Shown: piece after piece, positions 1-10,230 of the stretch
How the letters are laid out: each line of letters opens with the position of its first letter
Position numbering within the stretch: the first letter of the stretch is position 1
From: Terebella lapidaria
Taxonomy: Eukaryota > Annelida > Polychaeta > Terebellida > Terebellidae
Assembly (NCBI GenBank): GCA_949152475.1
Contig: OX424562.1
Coordinates: 2,604,001-2,668,000, forward strand
DNA length: 64,000 nucleotides
Direction: 5' to 3'
Position numbers and translations under genes: made by a program
Notes under the pieces: model-generated
Told to the model about the DNA's origin: nothing
Database searches by the model: none
Seen by the model: the letters and a program-made list of their open reading frames with translations, nothing else

Positions 1-48
1 ATTTATGTTTACAATCACCTGCCGCGTGCTTAGGGCAAAATCGCCACA
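1..48 (-). repeat. Terminal 48 bp of the 3' LTR
   Basis: Bases 1-48 repeat the outer end of the 737-bp LTR seen at 12255-12991 and 17613-18349. On the minus strand this is the start of the 3' LTR (TGTGGCGATTTTGCCC). The rest lies left of the window, so the target-site duplication cannot be checked. Confidence 0.9.
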
Positions 49-61
49 TTACCCCCTTCTT
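49..61 (-). other. Polypurine tract of the Gypsy element
   Basis: Read on the minus strand, the bases immediately before the 3' LTR are AAGAAGGGGGTAA followed by TGTGGCG. A purine run at this place is the plus-strand priming site of LTR elements. Confidence 0.75.
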
Positions 62-574
62 ACAATGTTGGTCCCCAACATGTTGCGCCCGCGCCCAAAA
101 TGCTCGAAACCCGACGAAGGCTTCGCATGGCGGGGGCCGGAAGAAGGCAAGATGGCAACGCCCGGAAGTCACGGCGCAAACACTAGGACTTTAAGAGTCC
201 CTTTTGGAAGAATGGGGAACTACCCCCGGACTTACAGAGTAAACTATAACGCGCTTTGCAATTTTGAATAAATCCTAATAAACAAGCTAAAATTTTGACC
301 GAGGTGGTCCAAAACCGTGTGATGACCTTGAAAGGCCATCCGTTATAAAAGGACGGTGTGTCGAGTCTTTGGAATATCTTTAAGGTTAGACTTTAAATTT
401 AGAAATTTTGTAAAACGGCACACCGAGTGATCAAAAGTGATAGTACCTCTAAAAATGTTGCCGACCGCCCTGCCGGCCGGCTCCTCAGATCCGCAGGACG
501 GGTCTGAGGCAGGGCGGAGCCGCGGAAGCGACTCCGGCACGCCGCCGCACAAGAGCAGCGACGAGGCTAGCACC

Positions 575-3247
575 CTAGCCTTCCTCCATCGTCATGGGCT
601 CCTCATCCGTGCCGCCTGTCTTGGGGTCTGGCGGCGGTGACGAGTCCCTACGCCGCGGAAGCAGCGGAGCCGGCATAGTGAAAGCCGGCTGCACGGGCGG
701 ATGAGGCAGGCCCGGTGGAGCTTGCAGGGGCTTTTGCGGTGAGCCCTGCAATCCGGGTCCTGACGGAGCCATCACGACGGAGGCCGGTAGAGAGGTCGCG
801 CCGAGATCTGCAATGGCGCGGAACATCTCCACCGTATCGCGGGTGCGCTGTGGACCGGCCGTCCGTTCTCCCCACACCTGGACTAGGTATGGGTAGATGG
901 CCAGCTCCAAAGCGGCATCCGCGCGCCGGAGAGCCGCCTGGTTCAGGGCGGACGACTCGGGGTCATCGACGCCCTGGAGTAGGCGAGTCCGAGCGGCCTC
1001 GGCTTCGTCAAGACGACGCCGTAGCTGCTCATTCTCAGCCTCCAGGTGCTCCATCCGTGCGGCTACCTCTGGGGCGGGGGCGGACGCCCCGGACTGCTCG
1101 GCAAGAGCGGCGGTCCGACCCTGGTCGAACGCGCGCCGCTCAATGACGGCCGACAAAGTCCGGTAGCTCTCTAGGCTCCGCCGGGTGCCTTCCATGAGGC
1201 CCTGGTCGTATGCGAGATCGCATGCGACACGGGAGGCCTCGGCGCGGCACCGGCTGAACCGATCCAGAGAGCTGTCCATCTCCGCCACAAGGTACTCCGC
1301 CGCTCGGGTGAGTCGACCACGCTGGGGGTGATCCCAGGGGTGCTCCTCCCGAGCGCGGACCAACGCGGCTACACCTGCGGACCCCAAGTCACGAATGGCT
1401 CGGGGCACCGGCAGGTTCACCAACGCCGGGTCACCGGGGATCCGGTCCATACCATCGCGACGATGGCCGACCGCCTGGCCTACAGACTCGCGGAAAGTCT
1501 CGTAGACGCTGGCAGTCGTGGCACCGAGCCTCCGGCGTACGTCCGCCGTGGCGTCGAGGGGGTCCAAGTCCAGGGAGGCGGTGCTTTGCCATCCCGTGGA
1601 CGTCCCCTCAACTACCAACGAGGACGTGGACGTCGACCTCGAGAGAGGTACCGCACGTCCGCTACTGCTCGCAACCGAGGGAGTCACACGTGGGGTCCTT
1701 GGCGGGACCACCGACGCGGTACTCGAGGAGGCGGAGGTGTCTGCCACCACCCGTCCCTCAGACGGACCCGCGGGTACCGTCACCTCGAGCAAGCCCGGGT
1801 AATCCTCCTGAGTCAGCGCACCCGGAGACTGCAGGGGCGTCGTCCCGGCCGGAGCCTTTCCGGCGGACGAGCTCTTCCCCTGAGTCTTCGGCTGGGGGCG
1901 CGGCTTAGGAGAAGCCACTCGTGTCTTGGCCGCGATCTGCGGCATCTTCGACACGATCATGGTCACCCGGTGCCGTTCTTCACCTGCCTGGGTCACCGGC
2001 GGTTGACGGACAGCCTCTGCTGCTGTCCGGGCGGCTTCCGCCGCCTTGTACTCCGCCGAGGTCTGGCCCATTGACGCCGTCAGGCGAGCGGTGTAGCTCG
2101 AGCCCGCGGACACAACGCCAGACTCCTTCCAGGCATCGTCCATGATGTGCTGTGCAAAGCGCCATGGACCCCAGTGAAAGAATCGGTGATTCACCGTTCC
2201 TGACGTAGTCATGAACGATGCCACCCTTGGTGGAATGTATCCAAAATTGAATACAGGCCCCACTTCATCACCAACGGTGTGAAGTCCCTCACCGCGGTGT
2301 GCACCCGAGCGGTGATTATTAAGGGCCTCCAAACTGGCGAAAAATCGTTGCTGAGGTCTACTGGAGTAGCACCTCTTGCAAACGAACATTTTCATCCAGG
2401 GGTAGTGGTACCCCGCAATATGTCGACTCAAGTGGTCGTAGGAAGGATACCTACGATCCCGGTTGAGCGCAAGGTGCGGGTCCTCATACCCGTCCAGGGA
2501 TTCCGGACAGAGTTGGCATATTACACCCTCCTCTGTCTCGGGCGGCAACCCGACACGCTCCTCGTTCGTGAGTGGACGAGGCCGTGTGAAAGGCGTGTCG
2601 GCCGCCGCGCCGGCCGCCGCTGTGCGGCGCCCTTGCGGATCCCTGCCATACCGCGGGAGGAACATGTATCCCTGACGGACTCCAGGGAGTTCGGGGCCCA
2701 TTTCGGCCCGCAGCCTCTGGATAGAGGGCTGCTCCGAGGACGACCGTTCCTTCTTTTTGGCCGCCCCCGAACGATTCTCCGACCTGGTTTGTCGGGGCAC
2801 ACTCTTCCCGCGTGGGGGCGCGGCCCTCTGTTGCTGCACAACGAAGGACCGCCGTCCCGCTTCCAGTGCGGCGTCAGACAGGTGGACCCCGTCTTTCTCC
2901 GCGCGCTTCCGGAGGAGTTCTAAGCGAAGATCTCCCTCCTTCGGCACGGGACGCCCTCGGTCCACTGGACTCGACCCCACCTCCGCAGCTCCGGTAGGTT
3001 TCTTGGTACCGGAGGAAGAAGAAGAGGAGGTTCCTTTCGGTGCCTGGATAGGCACCCGCTTACTGGAACCTCCCGCGCCCGGGCCGGATCCCGCGGAGGC
3101 GCCACCCGCACCAGATCCCGAGGGATTAGGCGTCTTGGCGTCTCTGGGTTTGGCGGAGGACCCTGTCTGGCCGCCCGGCTTAGGCGCCAGCGGCTGAGGT
3201 CCTCCGGACTTCGATCCGGTTTGAGGCGAGGGACCGCCGGACTTCAT
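575..3247 (-). CDS. Extra ORF of the Gypsy element, 890 aa, with paired zinc fingers and coiled coil
   Basis: This long ORF lies between integrase and the 3' LTR, where some LTR elements carry env. It has no signal peptide or membrane segment, so it does not look like an envelope. The first ~240 residues are Gly/Ser/Pro/Arg-rich and low in complexity. Next come two C2H2-like modules: CQLC followed by HLSRHIAGYH, then CKRC followed by a His pair in LNNHRSGAH. Near the C-terminus a heptad-rich stretch (around MEHLEAENEQLRRRLDEAEA) suggests a coiled coil, followed by a Pro-rich tail. It could be a nucleic-acid-binding or structural protein. The exact family is not recognised. It starts at an ATGA overlap with the ORF upstream. 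Confidence 0.7.
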   Translation of the reverse strand: MKSGGPSPQTGSKSGGPQPLAPKPGGQTGSSAKPRDAKTPNPSGSGAGGASAGSGPGAGGSSKRVPIQAPKGTSSSSSSGTKKPTGAAEVGSSPVDRGRPVPKEGDLRLELLRKRAEKDGVHLSDAALEAGRRSFVVQQQRAAPPRGKSVPRQTRSENRSGAAKKKERSSSEQPSIQRLRAEMGPELPGVRQGYMFLPRYGRDPQGRRTAAAGAAADTPFTRPRPLTNEERVGLPPETEEGVICQLCPESLDGYEDPHLALNRDRRYPSYDHLSRHIAGYHYPWMKMFVCKRCYSSRPQQRFFASLEALNNHRSGAHRGEGLHTVGDEVGPVFNFGYIPPRVASFMTTSGTVNHRFFHWGPWRFAQHIMDDAWKESGVVSAGSSYTARLTASMGQTSAEYKAAEAARTAAEAVRQPPVTQAGEERHRVTMIVSKMPQIAAKTRVASPKPRPQPKTQGKSSSAGKAPAGTTPLQSPGALTQEDYPGLLEVTVPAGPSEGRVVADTSASSSTASVVPPRTPRVTPSVASSSGRAVPLSRSTSTSSLVVEGTSTGWQSTASLDLDPLDATADVRRRLGATTASVYETFRESVGQAVGHRRDGMDRIPGDPALVNLPVPRAIRDLGSAGVAALVRAREEHPWDHPQRGRLTRAAEYLVAEMDSSLDRFSRCRAEASRVACDLAYDQGLMEGTRRSLESYRTLSAVIERRAFDQGRTAALAEQSGASAPAPEVAARMEHLEAENEQLRRRLDEAEAARTRLLQGVDDPESSALNQAALRRADAALELAIYPYLVQVWGERTAGPQRTRDTVEMFRAIADLGATSLPASVVMAPSGPGLQGSPQKPLQAPPGLPHPPVQPAFTMPAPLLPRRRDSSPPPDPKTGGTDEEPMTMEEG

Positions 3248-4023
3248 TTTCCGGTGGGGCCGCTTCTTCTTCTTCTTCTTCGGAGGCGAGGAGGCCGGGT
3301 CCGGGTCGGATCCGGCCTCAGATTGCCTGCGCTCAGAGGCTTCCAGCTCTTGCTGGGCTCTCCACTGCTTCTGGGCAATCTCCCGGGCTCGACGGCGAGT
3401 ACGCCTAGAGACGGGCGATGTAAACCCGTCATCTCGGTTCTCGGTCTCCTTCGAGCCAGACTCCTGTTCCTGAGGCGGCGCTTGGGATGCGGCTTCCTCA
3501 GCCGCGTCAACCTGCTCCGCCCAAGTCCCAGGGGCCTTCTGGTCGTGCGCCCAGACTCCGCAGGTGCGGACACCGAGGAGTTCTCGGCGGAACCGGTGTC
3601 CGGACGGCTACGGCCATCCGGACGGGTTTCCGCACGAGTACTCTCATCCGGACCCAAAGACGCAAGCATCTCCGGGTGCGGATGCAACTCAATATCCACA
3701 TCCACGAGTCCCGCACCACCGCAGTCCATCACCTCTTCCATACGAGGAAAAGGCGACGGATCCAAGAGCTGCTCGGCGCCTGGCGTGGCCGAGTCACTCT
3801 CTGCGGGGCGGTCCTCCGCGACCTCGCTCTCGGACTCGGTTCCTGTGTAAGAACCAGAGCCGGAGCTGGATTCCGCAGAACCCATCTCTTCGCCTTCGGA
3901 GACATGTTCATTGTCCACATCCTCAGGCTTAGCTAGGGGTCTCGAGTACACACTAGTGCGCTCTAGAGACCCCTCCTCCCTTCCCACATCACTACCCCAG
4001 CCGTCACTTGATTCTGACATCAA
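3244..4023 (-). CDS. Extra ORF of the Gypsy element, 259 aa, acidic then Arg-rich
   Basis: This ORF precedes the zinc-finger ORF and shares four bases with it (ATGA), an arrangement compatible with termination-reinitiation. The N-terminal half is rich in Ser, Glu and Asp. The C-terminal half is strongly basic and ends in a run of arginines. No known domain is recognised. Because both ORFs sit between integrase and the polypurine tract in the same orientation, I take them as parts of this element and not a nested insertion. A nested insertion cannot be excluded. Confidence 0.55.
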   Translation of the reverse strand: MMSESSDGWGSDVGREEGSLERTSVYSRPLAKPEDVDNEHVSEGEEMGSAESSSGSGSYTGTESESEVAEDRPAESDSATPGAEQLLDPSPFPRMEEVMDCGGAGLVDVDIELHPHPEMLASLGPDESTRAETRPDGRSRPDTGSAENSSVSAPAESGRTTRRPLGLGRSRLTRLRKPHPKRRLRNRSLARRRPRTEMTGLHRPSLGVLAVEPGRLPRSSGEPSKSWKPLSAGNLRPDPTRTRPPRLRRRRRRSGPTGK

Positions 4024-5932
4024 GCGCTCTAATCGCTCTAAACACTGGGAGTCAGATCCGCAGATCCGTCTCCACCAGTGCCGAGCGCTTGAATGACCAG
4101 TAAGTGTCGAGTTACATCGATTATAGGCATCAAGTGTTGGCAGTTATACTGCACACGCATCGTATGACGCGTTCCCGTGGAAACGTCTATTCACTGCATC
4201 TACCCGATCGACAGACAAAAGGACGTTTTACACTCCCGCATTCACATACACGCATCTCCCCCCGGTGACTCCTATCGTGCCATGTATACGGGTGGCTTGT
4301 GTACACAAGCCATCCCGGGGGAACCCGCTAAAATACTACAGTAATTAACAGCAGTCATTAGCAATAGCTTTCGCACTGGCGATCAATGACGTGAAGTTAA
4401 TCACCCTCGCAGGTTAAAGATTGTATACAATGTATCAAAAAGCCAAACTACTTGTGGGTGTTACGATTATGTCACCATATCAGCAGCGATAAATAAAAAT
4501 TTAACACCGCTCAAGCAGCAATGAAAATAAATCCACCACCGCTTGCATGCTTTTCATAGATCACGGCATACAGCCTTCGATACAATGTACACAATCTCCT
4601 ACACCCCTCTTGCGAAAGCAGAAATCTCCCGATTTCTTACTCTCTATTGCACCAAGGACAAAAGATATATCACTAAACTTTCTCATATATTGGATAAATG
4701 AGTAAGAATAGCATTTCCACGGGAACACGCACACACTTGTGGCTTATAATCCTCCCATAAATAATAAATGAGATGGAAAATAAACAAAATCACTCCCCAT
4801 AGCCGCTGGCACGCTTACATGGCGATCGGACATACCCATGACGTCCGGACAGACAATCGGGCGCCCTATGGGCGTTTGCAAAGTGCCCACTAGCAACCCC
4901 GACATACTGCCCGGCCGCGGAGCGGTGCCCGGTCCAGCCCAGAGCCTCCTCAAACGACTACCGGAGCGCGGAGCCAATAGATTAGACGCGGAGCCGGCAT
5001 GGTCCATAACCTCAATGGTTAGGGGGCGAACCCTTCATACCGGCGCCGAATCTAGAGGCGCCCAAAGATGGTGAAAGCAATAGCCGGCGGACGTCCGGAG
5101 CTGCCCGCGGACGGAGTCCAGGCCGGACGCCTACCATTGTACGGCGTATTGCCCTTATCCAATGAATATGAAATTGGAATTAAAAGCCACCACAAGTGTT
5201 GCGCATGTAATATACGACCCCCTTCTTAGAAGGAGGCCGGGGTTCCGGTCATTCCGGCCGGACCGCATATTGTAAGGTACGATCCGGACGAGAACGAGCG
5301 TCACCCGCTGCCGCGGCTGGTCCGCACACGCGGACTTAACAACCGCTCCATTATCATAATGGATAGTCGGTTTCCTGCCGTAAGAAACCTTAATTACTAT
5401 AACCGTAATTATAGTAATGGCTCACGGGGGATAACTACACCGAAGTGCGTCATCTTAAAGCGCCGCGGACGCCGGACAAGTCACGCGGACGAACCGCGGA
5501 CATCAGTCCTCACCTGCGGACACTATCCCCGCGTCCAGAGCCAGTTCCCCAAATCCGTGGGAAGGCGCTTCTCCCGTAGCGGACGTAAATCCCAACCTCA
5601 GTCTGGCCATATAAGAGGTTGTCCCGGGACCAGGGTCGTCCGGCCGGATCAGTAAATTCGTCCGGCCAGCGTAACCGTTGTGCGGATTACGCCGAACAGC
5701 CGTCCACAATGTGCGGACAGGCCATCCGCACGTCCCTGGCGCTGGAAACTACCGGAGGGCGGATGCGGAGCGGCGGCGTTACAACATGAAAGTCTCCGCG
5801 GACCTCAACTCCGAAGATAGCCACAAAGTAGCCACCCGCGGAGGTAAGTCGTGCGGACTCTCACGGAACGACCTAAAACCCGTCCGTAGTATGATAGACG
5901 GGTACCGCAGATGCATCCGCATGGGCGGAAGG
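4024..5932. other. Non-coding internal stretch of the Gypsy element
   Basis: About 1.9 kb between the integrase C-terminal region and the first extra ORF. No long reading frame or recognisable domain is seen. An untranslated region or a splice acceptor serving the downstream ORFs would fit here, but I see no decisive site. Confidence 0.5.
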
Positions 5933-6894
5933 TTATTCCCACCCATACCGGGCTGGCGCACGTGATTTCCGGCGTGGCCGCCCGTCATCCGCAGGTACTG
6001 GAGGGCGTGGGGGTACCTGCGGATCGCCGTCATCTGGCTGATAGCCACACAGTCCATCATCTGACGGGTCAGAGAGGTCCGGGAGGCCCACCATACGGCG
6101 CACACGCTCGTCCGGAGTCCGCGGATGCTGACCAGACGGATCCCACACGGGAGCATCATCCGGTTCCGCATCTTGAACGAGCGGATCCATGACAAGCGGG
6201 CCCTCGTACTTCTTCAGATTATCGATATGGACAACCAGAACCCTGTCCGGATCGGAATCCCTCCGGATCCGGTAGTCCACATCTGTCACCTGTTTCAGTA
6301 CCGTAAACGGGCCTATCCACGGCTTAGCAAATTTATTGCCTTGCTTAAGCGGTGGATAATAGTAGCGCACCTTGTCGCCTTCCGCAAAAGCTGGCCTACC
6401 CTTAGCAGGTGGTCATCCCAATCATTCGCACGATCGTTCACAAAGGCCGCCAGCATGTTGAGGACCGATCGATTAAAGCGTTCGACCTGGCCATCAGACT
6501 GGGGCCTGTAGGGGGTGGTCCGCACCTTGGTACTGCCTAGCATCTGTGCTAGGTTTCGGAACAGGTTGCTCTCAAATTGCGTGCCCTGATCCGAATGTAC
6601 CTGTTTAGGTACCCCATGGTACACCACCCATCTATTCACCAATAACCGAGCTACCTCGTCCGCAGTCTGGCGGCGCAGTGGGTAGGCGTCGGTATACTTG
6701 GTAAAATAGTCGGAAATCACTAGGATGTACCGGAAACCGCGCGGGGTGACCCGGTGGGTATCCAGTATATCCAAAGCTATCCGATCGAACGGCGCGCCCG
6801 CCTTAACCGTGGTTAAAGGGTGGCGGCCAGGAGTCGGAACTCCTTTGCGAGCTTGACACCGAGGGCAGGCTGCGCACCACCGTTGCACGTCCAA
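5933..6894 (-). CDS. Integrase region of the Gypsy element
   Basis: The region shows the second half of the HHCC zinc module (CAACPRC), then a DDE-type catalytic core: Asp in ALDILDTH, Asp in HSDQGTQF, and Glu in GQVERFNR. Downstream the residues KPWIGPFTVLKQ match the GPY/F module typical of Ty3/Gypsy integrases, followed by a Pro/Asp-rich tail with no chromodomain seen. In the living family this enzyme inserts the cDNA. Here it is a fossil reading, spread over more than one frame and not joined here. Confidence 0.85.
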
Positions 6895-7080
6895 GCTGCT
6901 ACCAGGCCAATGAAAGCGCTACTGGTGGAGTAATTCTTTCCGCAGCTCCGCCGGAAGCACCAACTGCCATATGGGAGGCAGTGGAGTCGGTGGCTCATAG
7001 CGCCGGTACAAGAGGCCATCCCTCAAGGAGAGTCGTTCCCACTGAGATACTAGAGACAAGGTCTCCTCCCTGTAGGTCTT

Positions 7081-10000
7081 TCACTCATCCTTCGAGGGCT
7101 TCTGGCCGGCCTCAAGGGCTGTAATTACCGGTGCCAGAGCTCTGTCAGCTCTCTGCGCCGCAGCTATCTGCGCCGGAGAGTAGCCACCCAAGTAATTAGG
7201 CTCCTCATCCGTCGCGTCCGGCTGCGCCGCAGCGGCCATCACCACAGGGGGCAAGGACCGCTCATACTCAGACTCTCCAGAGGACGAGGGTACCCACGAG
7301 GAGTACACCGCCGGACTTGAGGAGGACTCGCTGGAGCTGAGCCGCACCTCCACTTCGTATGCGGGACGCCCTCGCCGATAACGGCGGGTCCGCGCGCGGA
7401 GATTAGCCCTAGACGCTCCGGCCGCCATGTTGTTAGAGGGGGCGGCGGCCTGCGGTCTCCCCGGAACGTCCAATTCCGAGTCTGAGGACGAATCCGCGGC
7501 TTGCTGGAATGGCGCCATTCCTGCACAACCCGGATTCTTGCACTTATGACAACGGGACAGGCCGTCCGCGTTGCCGTGCAACTTACCAGCGCGATGCTCT
7601 ATCTGCATGTCATACTCTTGGAGTTTGACGAGCCACCGCGCCACCAAGCCATCGGCCTCACTATAGTTGAGGAGCCATCTCAGCGAACTATGATCAGTCC
7701 GCAAGCGGAAATGGCGTCCCAACAAATAGTGCCGGAAACGCTTGGTCATCGTAACCACTGCGAGCAACTCGCGATAAGTGGTACAGTAGTTCATTTGAGA
7801 GCGGCTCAAGGCCACACTCGCATAAGCTACTACCCGCTCTTGCCCGTCCACGATCTGCGAGAGGACACCGCCGAGTGCGAAGTTACTCGCGTCAGTGTCC
7901 AGGATGAACTCGCAGTCCGGACGAGGGTGCCGCAGCACCGGGGCCGCTACCAAGGCCTGCCGGAGTCCCGAGAAGGCGTCAGCCTGCTCGGCGGACCAAA
8001 CAAAATCGACGCCCTTTTCCGTGAGGATAGTAAGGGGACGCGCGATCTCCGCAAAGCCGCGAATAAACCTGCGGTGGTAGCTCGCGAAGCCCAAAAAGGA
8101 CCTCACGTCCGCCACGTTGCAGGGCGGAGGCCATTTCTGCACGGCCGCCACCTTTGCGGGGTCTGGTCTCACTCTGGTGCCCGTTACCATGAAGCCCAAG
8201 TACAGGATTTCCTGCGCGAATAGTTTGCACTTACTTGGCTTCAATTTAAGCCCTGCTCCGCGGATGCGATGGAGCACCATCTGGAGGTTGGTGAGGGTTT
8301 CCTCGAACGACCGGCCATACACGACGACATCGTCGATGTAGACCATACATCGCTTCCAGAGGAACCCTTTAAGTACCATCTCCATGAGGCGCTCGAACGT
8401 CGCTGGTGCGTTACAGAGCCCGAACGGCATTACCTTGAATTGGTAGAGCCCGTTCTTGGTAACGAAGGCAGTCTTCGCCCGATCACTCTCCTCCATCTCC
8501 ACCTGCCAATACCCGGAAGCCAGATCCAGAGCACAGAAATAGTGCGACCAGGCCAGGGCATCGAAGGTATCCTCAATGTGCGGGAGAGGATATGAGTCCT
8601 TCCGCGTGGCATCGTTGAGTTTCCGATAGTCCACGCAGAACCTCCACGAGCCGTCCTTCTTCTTCACCATAACCACCGGACTGGCCCAAGGGCTGTCACT
8701 GGGTTCGATGATGTCCAAGTCGAGCATCTTTTGCACCTCCTGGTCTATGACCTCTTGGTGCACTATTGCTGCCCGACGAAGACGCTGCTTGAGAGGACGC
8801 TCGTCCACGAGGTCGATGCGGTGCTTGGCGACGTCAGTCTTGCCAACCGCACCATCAGGACCCATGAACACATCCGCATACTGCCGCAGCAGTTTGCGGA
8901 GCACTTGGCGCTGCTCTTCATCCAACCGGTCCTTCGGAACCCGAGATTCCAAATGGTCTGGCAGGGTGAACGGGTCATCCCCGGTGGCCGCCGCCACGCA
9001 CGCAGCGCGGCAGACAGGATCGTCGGGGAGGACACGACTCGAGGACGCGGGAATAGCAGTAGCTGCTATGCATCCGCGCTTCAGTACAATCGGAGCATCC
9101 GTAGGATTCACCACGAGGATGGGCATCGCGCGGGGGTTGGACATGACCAGGGCCCCACCCAGCATGAGCCCAGTTCCTGCGGCGAAACTGCTCACGGGTT
9201 GCACTATACACGGTCGACCATCGAGGGGCATGCGGGGACGACGCGGCCTCGTCTCGATGATCATCTCACTCATCGGTGGCACTACTACAGTGCGCGATGT
9301 CCGCATCTGGAATGAATGCATCGGGCCCGAGCGGAAGAGGAAGTGTGTGTCCTCTCCCATCCGGAACTCGCCAGCACTAAAGTTGGCAATCACCCGGTGG
9401 ACCCGTAGAAAATTCATCCCAATAATCCCGGCTGCTCCGATATCCGCCACGATCGCCTCTGTCAGATACACCTTGTCCCCAAGGGTAATAGGCAGATCGA
9501 TGATGCCATGGATACGGATGCGGTTGTCTCCCGCTCCGTAGAGCTTATACGGTCCGGGATCCCGCAACTCGAGGTTGCGGAGCGCGGGCTCCTTCCTAAA
9601 CGTTCCCGCGGCCACGAGGGTCACCTCCGAGCCTGAGTCTACGAGGAACCGGACCGGCTCCCGTCCGAAGGACAGGGGCAGGTACCAGCAAGGGTCCCTC
9701 ACCAGCGCGCAGGTAGGGCGATACCTTTCACACGCGCTGGGCTCATCTACGGAGTCCTCGCCATCCGCCTCAGCCGCGGAGGAGCTGGACTGATCTCCAA
9801 GGACTACTTTCGGAGAAGTCATATCTACTTGGGGTTCGTCCTGCTCATCAGCGGGTGGGGCGGCATCGTTTGCCACCGAACAACTATCCCCGGACGTAGT
9901 GTTGGTCGCCACCACGTCCGGATCTAGTTTCCCTGTCGCGGGTTCCGGTTCTGTTGTCCCGGAGGACCAGACCGGAAGGAATTCCTCCGTTGCGGGCCAG

Positions 10001-10230
10001 GGAGGGCTCCCTGGTATCCGCGCGACCGCAGGCGTTCCAACAACTCCGGACACTTCAGCCAAAAGTGTCCCTGCTTTCCGCAGAAGTAGCAGGGACGGTT
10101 CTGGGCTGGTCCGGAGGTGAACGCGCAACATTCTGCAGGTCCCGGAGCTTCGATCCCGGCGCAGTGCGCAATCATCTGCGCGGCGCCGAGGTCGTATTCC
10201 TCCATGTCGCACTCGTCCGAAGGCGAGCAC
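7081..10230 (-). CDS. Protease - reverse transcriptase - RNase H region of the Gypsy element
   Basis: This is the central pol region. In order: a retropepsin-like protease with DSGSEVT and, further on, GIIGMNFL; a reverse transcriptase with the YIDD active-site motif and the LGF and PSKCKLF blocks typical of Gypsy; an RNase H with DTDASNFALGG, YRELLAVV and RTDHSSLRWL. A Ser-rich, acidic tail follows. The reading frame overlaps the 3' part of gag by about 300 bp in another frame, as in elements that make Gag-Pol by ribosomal frameshifting. Confidence 0.9.
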   Translation of the reverse strand: MLAFGRVRHGGIRPRRRADDCALRRDRSSGTCRMLRVHLRTSPEPSLLLLRKAGTLLAEVSGVVGTPAVARIPGSPPWPATEEFLPVWSSGTTEPEPATGKLDPDVVATNTTSGDSCSVANDAAPPADEQDEPQVDMTSPKVVLGDQSSSSAAEADGEDSVDEPSACERYRPTCALVRDPCWYLPLSFGREPVRFLVDSGSEVTLVAAGTFRKEPALRNLELRDPGPYKLYGAGDNRIRIHGIIDLPITLGDKVYLTEAIVADIGAAGIIGMNFLRVHRVIANFSAGEFRMGEDTHFLFRSGPMHSFQMRTSRTVVVPPMSEMIIETRPRRPRMPLDGRPCIVQPVSSFAAGTGLMLGGALVMSNPRAMPILVVNPTDAPIVLKRGCIAATAIPASSSRVLPDDPVCRAACVAAATGDDPFTLPDHLESRVPKDRLDEEQRQVLRKLLRQYADVFMGPDGAVGKTDVAKHRIDLVDERPLKQRLRRAAIVHQEVIDQEVQKMLDLDIIEPSDSPWASPVVMVKKKDGSWRFCVDYRKLNDATRKDSYPLPHIEDTFDALAWSHYFCALDLASGYWQVEMEESDRAKTAFVTKNGLYQFKVMPFGLCNAPATFERLMEMVLKGFLWKRCMVYIDDVVVYGRSFEETLTNLQMVLHRIRGAGLKLKPSKCKLFAQEILYLGFMVTGTRVRPDPAKVAAVQKWPPPCNVADVRSFLGFASYHRRFIRGFAEIARPLTILTEKGVDFVWSAEQADAFSGLRQALVAAPVLRHPRPDCEFILDTDASNFALGGVLSQIVDGQERVVAYASVALSRSQMNYCTTYRELLAVVTMTKRFRHYLLGRHFRLRTDHSSLRWLLNYSEADGLVARWLVKLQEYDMQIEHRAGKLHGNADGLSRCHKCKNPGCAGMAPFQQAADSSSDSELDVPGRPQAAAPSNNMAAGASRANLRARTRRYRRGRPAYEVEVRLSSSESSSSPAVYSSWVPSSSGESEYERSLPPVVMAAAAQPDATDEEPNYLGGYSPAQIAAAQRADRALAPVITALEAGQKPSKDE

